From an uncultured Actinomycetes bacterium (lineage in GTDB: Bacteria > Actinomycetota > Actinomycetes > Nanopelagicales > Nanopelagicaceae), in the NCBI GenBank assembly GCA_903839585.1, contig CAIMCU010000135.1, positions 1 through 7,473 of the forward strand: a DNA stretch of 7,473 bases. Direction: 5' to 3'. Position 1 is the first letter of the stretch; the number at the start of each line of letters is the position of its first letter. This document shows positions 1-5,714 of the stretch, piece by piece. The position numbers and the translations under genes are program-made. Under the pieces are notes generated by a model. That model saw only the letters and a list, made by a program, of their open reading frames with translations. It did not search any database and was not told the origin of the DNA.

Positions 1-92
1 GACTTAGGAGCAGCTATCGCTTGTGGCATTATTGTGCCTGCGAGTGTGATTACTGCAAAAAGTGCCAGCCCTCGCTTGAACTTGTTATTCAT
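1..92 (-). CDS. Secreted protein of unknown function, N-terminal fragment
   Basis: Partial gene reading off the left edge; only 30 codons are visible. The product begins MNNKFKRGLALFAV and continues to MPQAIAAPK: a basic n-region (K4, K6, R7), a hydrophobic core at about residues 9-21 and an A-I-A-A cleavage site near residues 26-28. This is a textbook Sec signal peptide, so the protein is exported; there is no lipobox cysteine in the visible part. The ATG at 92-90 is preceded by AGAAGGG with an 8-nt spacer, a good ribosome binding site. An overlapping ATG 4 bases upstream is in another frame and stops after three codons. A promoter is visible at 143-171. The mature domain lies outside the window, so no function can be given. 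It is on the same strand as the upstream kinase but has its own promoter, so it is probably a separate unit. Confidence 0.75.
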   Translation of the reverse strand, partial: MNNKFKRGLALFAVITLAGTIMPQAIAAPK

Positions 93-142
93 CCATGTAA
101 CCCTTCTAGCTTTTTGTTTCGCATCAGTGCGGAACGAATTTG

Positions 143-171
143 AGTTTAGATTGTTGACAATAGGGTGTCAA
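143..171 (-). promoter_or_regulatory. Sigma70-type promoter of the left-edge secreted gene
   Basis: On the minus strand a perfect -35 TTGACA (171-166) is followed after exactly 17 bases by TAAACT (148-143), which fits the actinobacterial TANNNT -10 pattern. Transcription would start near 136, giving a leader of about 45 nt before the ATG at 92. The -35 element is one arm of the palindrome at 153-172. The start point is inferred. Confidence 0.6.
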
Positions 172-172
172 C
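153..172. promoter_or_regulatory. Perfect 7+6+7 palindrome overlapping a -35 box (candidate operator)
   Basis: GTTGACA, six bases (ATAGGG), then TGTCAAC: a perfect 7-bp inverted repeat with a 6-base spacer. It covers the -35 element of the minus-strand promoter and most of its -35/-10 spacer, a typical place for a repressor site. Each arm contains TTGACA, so the symmetry may partly reflect a coincidental second -35-like hexamer. No -10 follows on the plus strand at 16-18 bp, which argues against a divergent promoter there. Confidence 0.4.
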
Positions 173-309
173 GCATCTGCGCTCACGATTTGATAAAGGA
201 GCAAACTCTCCGAATTGCACAATCAGTCGGGTTACAACGGAGTTGACATTACTATTAGGGTAATCTCGCAGGTAGCGGTTTATAACATTATGTAATTTAA
301 AACCTTGAG

Positions 310-945
310 TTAAGCCAAGTTAACAATTACATCGGCTCTTGGAAATGTGCTCTCAATCAACTGAGCGTTGATCTCATCCGAACCTAGCGAGCGCTCCCGA
401 GCTTCTTCGCGGGTGCGGCCGTACTTCACGTGGCGGTCGATTAACCTAGCGATTCGATGATCATCGTTAACGGTGACTACCCAACTCTCATCGAGGAGAT
501 CCTTAACCTGCTCCCACCCGAGCTTGTCGTATAAGAGGTAGTTTCCTTCAGTCAAAATGATTCTTGTCTCCGGTAGAACTGTGCCCTCTCCCGCAATCGA
601 CTCCTCTATCTCGCGGTGAAAGACCGGGTAGTAGATCGGATGTTCGGTCTCCTGGCGGACCCTCTTGAGTAGAGATACGAAGCCATGCGAGTCAAAGGTG
701 TGTTCTGCCCCTTTTCGGTCTAACCGGCCCAGCTCAACGAGAACCTTGTTGCTCATATGAAAGCCATCCATCGGCAGGACGCTCATCTCTGGAAAGGCGA
801 TCTTCTTGCTCAGATACTCCGACAGGGTGGATTTACCGGCTCCTGGCTTGCCAACAATTCCAATAACGACCCGTTTATCCGTGCTAGCAGCGATCTCCTT
901 GAGCCTGGCTGCTGCATCCTCTAAGGAGTTAATCTCGATCGGCAT
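310..945 (-). CDS. frcK: FrcK/YggC-type P-loop sugar/nucleoside kinase family protein
   Basis: 211-aa cytoplasmic kinase of the P-loop family that includes uridine kinase, phosphoribulokinase and bacterial pantothenate kinase. Visible motifs: Walker A GKPGAGKST at residues 32-40; LPMDGFH at 57-63, whose Asp60 is in the usual position for catalysis or phosphate-acceptor binding; RKGAEHTFD at 77-85; EGNYLL at 133-138; and an Arg-rich C-terminal segment at about 164-186 typical of the lid. The DGFH / RKGA..TFD / EGNYLL set is characteristic of the YggC and FrcK subgroup (often annotated 'nucleoside/nucleotide kinase' or 'fructose transport system kinase'), and the length is normal for it. The true phosphate acceptor of this subgroup is not established. 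It starts at ATG 945 after AAAGG and GGTAGG stretches and is divergent from frcB, 192 bp away. In S. meliloti frcK is the last gene of frcBCAK, so adjacency to frcBCA supports the name; orthology is inferred. Confidence 0.8.
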   Translation of the reverse strand: MPIEINSLEDAAARLKEIAASTDKRVVIGIVGKPGAGKSTLSEYLSKKIAFPEMSVLPMDGFHMSNKVLVELGRLDRKGAEHTFDSHGFVSLLKRVRQETEHPIYYPVFHREIEESIAGEGTVLPETRIILTEGNYLLYDKLGWEQVKDLLDESWVVTVNDDHRIARLIDRHVKYGRTREEARERSLGSDEINAQLIESTFPRADVIVNLA

Positions 946-963
946 ACAGGCCTACCTTTCTAG

Positions 964-978
964 GCAGGCTCAGCCTGC
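964..978. promoter_or_regulatory. Palindromic operator candidate, copy 1 (GCAGG-N5-CCTGC)
   Basis: GCAGG CTCAG CCTGC; the perfect inverted repeat is 7+1+7 because the spacer is nearly symmetric too. It lies 19 bp upstream of the kinase ATG, so it probably falls in that gene's promoter or leader. A second GCAGG-N5-CCTGC occurs 42 bp away at 1006-1020. Two copies of the same dyad in one divergent intergenic region suggest a dimeric transcription factor acting on both genes. I do not recognise the consensus as that of a named regulator. Confidence 0.55.
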
Positions 979-1005
979 ACGGATTAGGCTCATATCCTCT
1001 CATCC

Positions 1006-1020
1006 GCAGGGAAATCCTGC
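1006..1020. promoter_or_regulatory. Palindromic operator candidate, copy 2 (GCAGG-N5-CCTGC)
   Basis: GCAGG GAAAT CCTGC; the symmetry extends one base each side to CGCAGG-N5-CCTGCG (1005-1021). It directly abuts the plus-strand -10-like TATAAA (1022-1027) and covers the -35 position for TATAAC at 1033-1038, so a bound protein would be expected to control frcB transcription. The centre-to-centre distance to copy 1 is 42 bp, about four helical turns, so both sites face the same side of the DNA. Confidence 0.55.
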
Positions 1021-1032
1021 GTATAAAGAATG

Positions 1033-1103
1033 TATAACGATGTACCTGTTTACCCCTATTTCACCTTAAAACCATTTGCCATTCAATTTCACACGGGTAT
1101 TGT
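1033..1103 (+). promoter_or_regulatory. Candidate frcB promoter elements (two alternatives)
   Basis: Two weak candidates are seen. (a) TATAAC at 1033-1038 (five of six matches to the -10 consensus) without a good -35; the expected -35 position falls inside operator copy 2, so an activator could be needed. This would give a leader of about 90 nt. (b) TTGCCA at 1076-1081, a 16-base spacer and TATTGT at 1098-1103, giving a leader of about 28 nt. The sequence does not decide between them. Confidence 0.35.
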
Positions 1104-1137
1104 TGCGCGGGCTAGACCCACCTATAGGAGGAAATAC

Positions 1138-2217
1138 ATGGCAAAGTTGTTCTCACGCCGTTCAGCAGCACTTGTGGCTGCAGCGGCTGCGTCAATGCTA
1201 GTTCTTTCAGCTTGTTCATCAGGCTCAGACAGCGGCGACAAAGTAGCAGTAACACTTATTACAAAGGACACAGTTAACCCATTCTTCGTAGCAATGCGCG
1301 AGGGTGCACAGGCAAAGGCTGACGAGCTAGGTGTAGACCTAACACTCGCAGCTGGTAAGGAAGAAGGAGATGCTGCAGGACAGATCGCAGCAATCGAGAA
1401 CGCTGTGTCTGCAAAGCACGCAGGTATCTTGATCACACCTACTTCAGCTGAGGTTAACGATGCAATTACTAAGGCACGCGAAGCTGGCCTTTTCGTAATC
1501 GCACTTGATACACCTACAGACCCAGCAGATATCGTTGACATCACATTCGCAACAGACAACTGTCTTGCAGGTGAAGCAATCGGTAACTGGGCAAACGCAA
1601 AGCTTGGTACAGGCAAGAAGGCAATCATCGCGCTTCTCGACATCTTTGATGACAAGAACGTAACTGTTGACTACTGCCGCGACAACGGCTTCCTTAAGGG
1701 CTTTGGTATCGATGTTAACGATCCAAAGATCATGGGAGACGAAGCAAAGACAGGTTCATACGCTGGTATCAACTCAGGTAAGTATGAGATCGTCGGAAAC
1801 GTTGCAACACTAGGTAACGAAGAGGGTGGACGTACTGGCATGGAGAAGCTCCTTGCTAAGAATCCAAACATCAACGTTGTTTACACACTCAACGAGCCAG
1901 CAGCTGCTGGCGCTTACGCTGCTCTTCAGGCAGCTAAGAAGGAGAAGCAGGCGATCATCGTTTCTGTTGACGGTGGACGTGCTGGTGTTGAGAACGTAGC
2001 TGCTGGCGTAATTGGTGCAACTGCTCAGCAGTACCCACTACGTATGGCATCACTTGGTGTTCAAGCAATTTACGACCTCATCAAGAGCGGTACTAAGCCA
2101 GAAGTTACTTCTGGTAAGGACTTCTATGACACAGGCGTAACATTGATTACAGATGACCCACAAGAGGGTGTCGAGTCACAAGACACTGCTTACGGTCTAG
2201 AGAACGCTTGGGGTTAA
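1138..2217 (+). CDS. frcB: FrcB-like sugar ABC transporter substrate-binding lipoprotein
   Basis: 359-aa extracytoplasmic sugar receptor of the periplasmic-binding-protein type 1 (Peripla_BP_4, ribose/fructose-binding) class. A signal peptide with R7-R8 and an Ala-rich core ends in the lipobox LSAC (residues 23-26); Cys26 would be lipidated, anchoring the mature protein to the outside of the membrane. Landmarks shared with rhizobial FrcB: VTLITK then NPFF (47-50), AGILIT (95-100), ALDTP (122-126), FATDN (137-141), GNEEGGRTGMEKLL (226-239), NEPAAAGAY (252-260), VSVDGG (275-280), GATAQQYP (293-300) and a C-terminal GLENAWG. The start is ATG 1138 because AGGAGG (1126-1131) lies 6 nt upstream and the signal peptide begins there; an in-frame ATG at 1030 would add 36 untypical residues. 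It heads the frcBCA unit and is followed by a strong hairpin. Fructose is the likeliest ligand by resemblance; ribose, another hexose or a polyol cannot be excluded. Confidence 0.92.
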   Translation: MAKLFSRRSAALVAAAAASMLVLSACSSGSDSGDKVAVTLITKDTVNPFFVAMREGAQAKADELGVDLTLAAGKEEGDAAGQIAAIENAVSAKHAGILITPTSAEVNDAITKAREAGLFVIALDTPTDPADIVDITFATDNCLAGEAIGNWANAKLGTGKKAIIALLDIFDDKNVTVDYCRDNGFLKGFGIDVNDPKIMGDEAKTGSYAGINSGKYEIVGNVATLGNEEGGRTGMEKLLAKNPNINVVYTLNEPAAAGAYAALQAAKKEKQAIIVSVDGGRAGVENVAAGVIGATAQQYPLRMASLGVQAIYDLIKSGTKPEVTSGKDFYDTGVTLITDDPQEGVESQDTAYGLENAWG

Positions 2218-2237
2218 TCCTCACCAAATAACTAATA

Positions 2238-2253
2238 AGTAACGAAAGTTACT
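2238..2253 (+). other. GAAA-tetraloop hairpin in the frcB-frcC intercistronic region
   Basis: AGTAAC GAAA GTTACT: a perfect 6-bp stem capped by a GNRA-class tetraloop, 20 nt after the frcB stop. An alternative 5-bp stem (CTCAA 2252-2256 with TTGAG 2263-2267) would compete for two of its bases. It lies 15 nt before the main UUCG hairpin. It probably helps shape or protect the frcB mRNA 3' end; this role is inferred. Confidence 0.5.
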
Positions 2254-2267
2254 CAATAGTTGTTGAG

Positions 2268-2297
2268 AGAAGGCGGTTACTTCGGTAGCCGCCTTCT
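2268..2297 (+). terminator. Strong cUUCGg hairpin after frcB: attenuating terminator or mRNA stabiliser
   Basis: A 13-bp stem (2268-2280 with 2285-2297) containing a single G-U wobble (2277/2288), closed by C-UUCG-G, the exceptionally stable tetraloop. The following bases (TCTCATTTGG) are only moderately T-rich, so termination is likely partial. In binding-protein-dependent importers a hairpin after the receptor gene commonly makes the receptor more abundant than permease and ATPase, either by partial termination or by blocking 3' exonucleases; that is the likely role here. I see no convincing promoter between it and frcC, which favours read-through. Confidence 0.75.
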
Positions 2298-2376
2298 TCT
2301 CATTTGGACCAATATCTATTACAGTTACGGTCGTTCAAGTCCTAAAGATTTGTATCTCAAGAAATAGGGGAGTCAG

Positions 2377-3399
2377 ATGTCAACCGAAGTCGCGTATGAC
2401 GCAGCAACAGAGTTTATGAATCGAGACTCGTTCTCGACGAAGGTTCAAAACACATTACACCGCTATCCATGGCTGAGCTCAGCGATTGTGCTCGCAATTG
2501 CGCTTGTGGTTTTTGGCCGATTCAATGAGAACTTCTTAACACCAAATAACTTTTCTCTAATTCTTCAGCAGGTAGCGATCGTTGGAGCGGTTGCAGCTGG
2601 TCAGACAATTATCATTCTGACAGCCGGAATCGACCTCTCTTGTGGAGCGATGACCGTCTTTGTTGCGATGGTTATGGCAACGCTCACCTTCAAGAACGGT
2701 GTTCCACCAGTTCTCTCCTTCATCATCGGATTACTTCTCGGTGTTGCATCCGGTGCCTTTAACGGCTTCTTGGTAACGAAGGTAAAGCTCCCTCCCTTCA
2801 TCGTTACCCTCGGTACCCTCAACATATTTGTTGCTCTCACTCTTATCTACTCAAAGGGACGCACAGTCCGTAACACTGAGGTAGATCCTTTCTTCGTTCT
2901 TCTCGGTAAGTACATCGATATCGGAGAGTTCCGAATTACTACAGGTGTAGTTGCAGTTATCTTCCTATATCTCATCTTGGCTTTTTCTCTTCGCTTTACA
3001 GGATGGGGCCGCCACGTATACGCAGTTGGTGATGACATCGAAGCTGCACGCCTTGCAGGTATCTCTGTAAACCGTGTTCTTATGAGCGTTTACTCACTCG
3101 CAGGCTTGGTATTCGCATTCACCGCATGGGTTCAAATTGGCCGTGTTACCGCTGCTAGCCCAAACGTTGGTGGCGATCTAAACCTCGACTCAATCACTGC
3201 GGTGGTTATCGGTGGAACATCACTCTTTGGTGGTCGCGGTGCTATTTTCGGTTCATTCCTCGGAGCAATCCTCGTTGGTGTGTTCCGTAACGGCCTCACA
3301 CTTGCTGGTGTAGATCTTTACTATCAGATCCTTGCAGTGGGTGTACTTATTCTCTTCGCAGTTTCGGTTGACCAGTGGATCAGAAAGGCACGTTCATGA
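2377..3399 (+). CDS. frcC: FrcC-like sugar ABC transporter permease
   Basis: 340-aa integral membrane permease of the BPD_transp_2 family (RbsC/XylH/FrcC branch), forming the translocation path as a homodimer. A 30-residue polar N-terminus precedes about eight to ten hydrophobic segments, the clearest at roughly 35-47, 64-83, 91-104, 112-131, 139-158, 188-207, 236-253, 272-302 and 315-331. Family landmarks: TAGIDLSCGAM (82-92, equivalent to GGIDLSVG of RbsC), the cytoplasmic coupling segment EAARLAGISVNRV (222-234) that contacts the ATPase, and VVIGGTSLFGGRG (276-288). Length is normal. ATG 2377 follows AGGGGAG (2366-2372) with a 4-nt spacer. It sits 159 bp after frcB, beyond the hairpins, and its stop overlaps the frcA start (ATGA at 3396-3399), indicating translational coupling. 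Substrate assignment rests on the neighbours. Confidence 0.92.
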   Translation: MSTEVAYDAATEFMNRDSFSTKVQNTLHRYPWLSSAIVLAIALVVFGRFNENFLTPNNFSLILQQVAIVGAVAAGQTIIILTAGIDLSCGAMTVFVAMVMATLTFKNGVPPVLSFIIGLLLGVASGAFNGFLVTKVKLPPFIVTLGTLNIFVALTLIYSKGRTVRNTEVDPFFVLLGKYIDIGEFRITTGVVAVIFLYLILAFSLRFTGWGRHVYAVGDDIEAARLAGISVNRVLMSVYSLAGLVFAFTAWVQIGRVTAASPNVGGDLNLDSITAVVIGGTSLFGGRGAIFGSFLGAILVGVFRNGLTLAGVDLYYQILAVGVLILFAVSVDQWIRKARS

Positions 3400-4190
3400 G
3401 TAAGAAGCCAGTATTAGAGGCAAAGAACATCCTCAAGACCTACGGTCGCGTCGTTGCACTAGATGATGCAAGTCTTCAACTCTTTCCAGGTGTAGTGCTT
3501 GCAGTTGTAGGCGATAACGGTGCCGGAAAGTCAACCCTTATTAAGTGCCTAACAGGTGCTGAAGTTCCAGATGCTGGTTCGATTGAGATTGATGGACAAG
3601 AGGTTCACTTCCGTCGCCCACAAGATGGTCGTCATGCAGGAATTGAAACCGTGTACCAAACACTTGCGGTATCACCTGCTTTAGATATCGCATCAAACCT
3701 TTTCTTAGGTCGAGAGATTCGCAAGAAGGGACCTCTTGGTTCAATCTTCCGCATGCTCGATCAAGCTGGCATGAAGAAGGCGGCTAAAGAAGAGATCATG
3801 GCCCTTGGAATTGGAACTATCCAAAACATTAGCCAGGCTGTTGAAACACTTTCAGGTGGTCAGCGTCAAGCCGTTGCGGTTGCTCGTGCAGCTACATTCG
3901 GTCAGAAGTTGATCATCCTCGATGAGCCAACAGCTGCTCTTGGTGTCCGTGAGTCCGCACAGGTTTTGAAGTTGATTCAAACCCTTCGCGATCGCGGAAT
4001 TCCAGTAATTTTGATCTCACACAACATGCCTCAGGTATTTGAAGTTGCTGACCGTATTCACGTTCAGCGCCTCGGTCGTCGTGCAGCTGTTGTAACACCT
4101 AAGACTCACACAATGAACGATGTTGTAGGAATCATGACAGGTGCGCTCAAGGTTGAAGAGAAGGATCAAACCCTCCAGCCAATTCGTTAA
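3396..4190 (+). CDS. frcA: FrcA-like sugar ABC transporter ATP-binding protein
   Basis: 264-aa cytoplasmic ATPase that powers the importer. All motifs are intact: Walker A GDNGAGKST (39-47), Q-loop Gln88 in ETVYQTLAVSPAL, signature LSGGQRQ (152-158), Walker B LIILDE (172-177) and H-loop His209 in LISHNMP. It has one nucleotide-binding domain, like FrcA, unlike the roughly 500-aa double-domain RbsA/XylG/MglA proteins; two copies would have to dimerise. The HNMPQVFEVADR...QRLGRR C-terminal stretch is very FrcA-like. The start is ATG 3396, which overlaps the frcC stop in ATGA and has AAAGG about 7 nt upstream; an ATG at 3375 inside frcC would add only seven residues and is less likely. The downstream oxidoreductase begins 24 bp after its stop. 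Confidence 0.92.
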   Translation: MSKKPVLEAKNILKTYGRVVALDDASLQLFPGVVLAVVGDNGAGKSTLIKCLTGAEVPDAGSIEIDGQEVHFRRPQDGRHAGIETVYQTLAVSPALDIASNLFLGREIRKKGPLGSIFRMLDQAGMKKAAKEEIMALGIGTIQNISQAVETLSGGQRQAVAVARAATFGQKLIILDEPTAALGVRESAQVLKLIQTLRDRGIPVILISHNMPQVFEVADRIHVQRLGRRAAVVTPKTHTMNDVVGIMTGALKVEEKDQTLQPIR

Positions 4191-4210
4191 TTGACGAACT
4201 CAGAAGTTAA

Positions 4211-4256
4211 GACAATGACCACATCGGATCATATTGAATCTGATGTGGTCATTGTT
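4211..4256 (+). promoter_or_regulatory. 19-bp hairpin sequestering the oxidoreductase start codon
   Basis: Arms 4211-4229 and 4238-4256 form a 19-bp stem: 17 Watson-Crick pairs and two G-U wobbles (4211/4256 and 4226/4241), with no bulge, around an 8-nt loop (CATATTGA). The core 14-bp perfect inverted repeat is 4212-4225 / 4242-4255. The start codon ATG (4215-4217) is paired with 4250-4252, while the candidate ribosome binding site AGAAG (4202-4206) stays unpaired just upstream. No T-run follows, so it is not a classical terminator. It would be expected to restrain translation of the oxidoreductase relative to frcA; as DNA it could also be a protein-binding dyad. Confidence 0.7.
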
Positions 4257-5714
4257 GGTTCTGGGATGGGTGGAGCAACAACTGCCTACGCATTAGCTAA
4301 AAAAGGTGTCAACGTTCTCGTATTAGAGCGCGGGGAGCGAATCCCTAAAGAGGATCAGAACTGGTCACCCAAAGCCGTCTTTGTTGAAAAGCGGTACAAG
4401 CCAGATGAGATTTGGTTAGACAAGGACAACAATGAGTACGGCCCAGGACTTCACTACGTTGTGGGCGGAAATACAAAGGTCTATGGAGCATCACTACCCC
4501 GCTTTAAGGAGGCTGATTTCGGTGTTATCCAACATGAAGAAGGAGTCTCACCTGCTTGGCCATTTACATATAAGGATCTAGAGCCTTACTACTACCAAGC
4601 CGAGGTTCTCTACAAAGTACATGGCACAAAGGGCGATGATCCGATGGGCCCAGTGCGAGAAAAAGAGTTTCCATACCCTGCGATGCCGCACGAGCCTTAC
4701 GTTGCAGATTTGGCCGAGCGTCTTAAGAAAGCTGGCGTGCGCCCATATGCAAACGCTATGGGTGTTGATTTAGCAACCGATGGAAAGTGCATCCGTTGCA
4801 AAACCTGTGATGGTTTTGTTTGTAAGGTCGATGCAAAATCCGATGCAGAGATTAACGCGCTAAATCCAGCGATAGCTACCGGCAAAGTTAAGTTGATGAC
4901 CGGTGCGAAGGTTGAAAAGGTTGTGCTCACACCCGATGGAAAGAGCGTTGACCACCTCCTTGTTGAGACCAAGGATGGCGTAGTAAAAGTCTTTGGCAAA
5001 AAGTTTGTTCTCTCTGCTGGAGGCGTAAACAGCGCTGTTATTCTTCTTAAATCTGGGGTTGCTAACTCCTCAGATATGGTCGGCCGCAACTTTATGATGC
5101 ACAACAACGCACATATCGCTGCCTTTGATATCCGCCGGAAAAATGACATTACCTTTCAAAAAACAATGTCCTTTGCGGATTGGTACTACGACGGTGGAAA
5201 AGGTTATCCATTCGGAGTCGTGCAGTTAATTGGAAAGGTTCAAGGAATCATGGCTAAGAGCTGGGCCACGAAAGTGCCTCTACCTCTTCTAAACTTTGTT
5301 ATGAATCGCAGCGTAGAGTTTGTTGTTATGGCTGAGGATCTTCCTTCTAAAGATAACCGCGTAACCGTTGATGCTCAAGGAAGAATCAAAGTTACCCGCA
5401 ACTCAATCGGCATGAAGACCCACGCAAAGTTTATGAAGAAGACTGAAGCGGTACTGCGCAAAGCTGGATATCAAGCCATATTCGTGCAGCCATTTGATAT
5501 CTCTATGAACTCACACCAATGTGGAACAACTGTTGCTGGAAATGATCCGCGCACCAGCGTTGTTGATCAGTACTGCAAAACTCATGATGTAAACAATCTT
5601 TGGCTCATCGATGCAGGTTTTATGCCATCTTCGGCGGCGATGAACCCCGCCTTAACAATTGCTGCACAGGCTCTTCGCATCGTCGAAGAGTCAGATCTAG
5701 CTACCTTCGCTTAA
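4215..5714 (+). CDS. GMC-family FAD-dependent oxidoreductase (putative sugar dehydrogenase)
   Basis: 499-aa flavoprotein of the glucose-methanol-choline family (BetA-type), which oxidises alcohol groups of sugars or related compounds. The N-terminus carries the FAD dinucleotide-binding fold: GSGMGG (15-20) and Glu38 at the end of the second strand (VLVLERG). VVGGNTKVYGA (82-92) matches the second GMC signature region. A cysteine cluster C192-x2-C195-x2-C198-x4-C203 follows. The C-terminal domain has the catalytic His434 (HQCGT) and Asn477 (AAMNPALTIAA), 43 residues apart, the same spacing as His516/His559 of Aspergillus glucose oxidase. No signal peptide or membrane segment is seen, so it is probably cytoplasmic, acting on an imported sugar or its product; the electron acceptor is unknown. 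ATG 4215 is preferred because AGAAG lies 8 nt upstream; TTG 4191, immediately after the frcA stop, would add 8 residues and has no ribosome binding site. The gene is last in the frc unit and its 3' end overlaps the convergent EEP gene. Confidence 0.88.
   Translation: MTTSDHIESDVVIVGSGMGGATTAYALAKKGVNVLVLERGERIPKEDQNWSPKAVFVEKRYKPDEIWLDKDNNEYGPGLHYVVGGNTKVYGASLPRFKEADFGVIQHEEGVSPAWPFTYKDLEPYYYQAEVLYKVHGTKGDDPMGPVREKEFPYPAMPHEPYVADLAERLKKAGVRPYANAMGVDLATDGKCIRCKTCDGFVCKVDAKSDAEINALNPAIATGKVKLMTGAKVEKVVLTPDGKSVDHLLVETKDGVVKVFGKKFVLSAGGVNSAVILLKSGVANSSDMVGRNFMMHNNAHIAAFDIRRKNDITFQKTMSFADWYYDGGKGYPFGVVQLIGKVQGIMAKSWATKVPLPLLNFVMNRSVEFVVMAEDLPSKDNRVTVDAQGRIKVTRNSIGMKTHAKFMKKTEAVLRKAGYQAIFVQPFDISMNSHQCGTTVAGNDPRTSVVDQYCKTHDVNNLWLIDAGFMPSSAAMNPALTIAAQALRIVEESDLATFA

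Noticed and set aside
198..211. GGAG-N6-CTCC hairpin as terminator of the kinase transcript (minus strand, followed by TTTAT)
   Set aside because: Only a 4-bp stem and a short T-run; too weak to call. The dyad at about 246-266 (GACATTAC/GTAATCTC, one mismatch) has no T-run either.
34..246. 70-codon plus-strand open frame at the left end
   Set aside because: It overlaps the signal-peptide gene on the minus strand and its promoter, has no ribosome binding site, and its product shows no family features; the minus-strand reading is far more convincing.
1030..1137. 36-residue N-terminal extension of FrcB from ATG 1030
   Set aside because: The AGGAGG at 1126-1131 and the lipoprotein signal peptide both point to ATG 1138; the extension would bury the signal peptide.
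1126..1137. Riboswitch-like masking of the frcB ribosome binding site by CCACC just upstream
   Set aside because: The possible stem is four pairs with an A-A mismatch and a 4-nt loop; no known riboswitch core was recognised in the leader.
1122..1655. 177-codon minus-strand open frame opposite frcB
   Set aside because: Ser/Ala-rich antisense shadow produced by the codon bias of frcB; no recognisable domain.
4697..5149. 150-codon minus-strand open frame within the oxidoreductase
   Set aside because: Shadow of a clearly conserved GMC gene; no family features or start signals.
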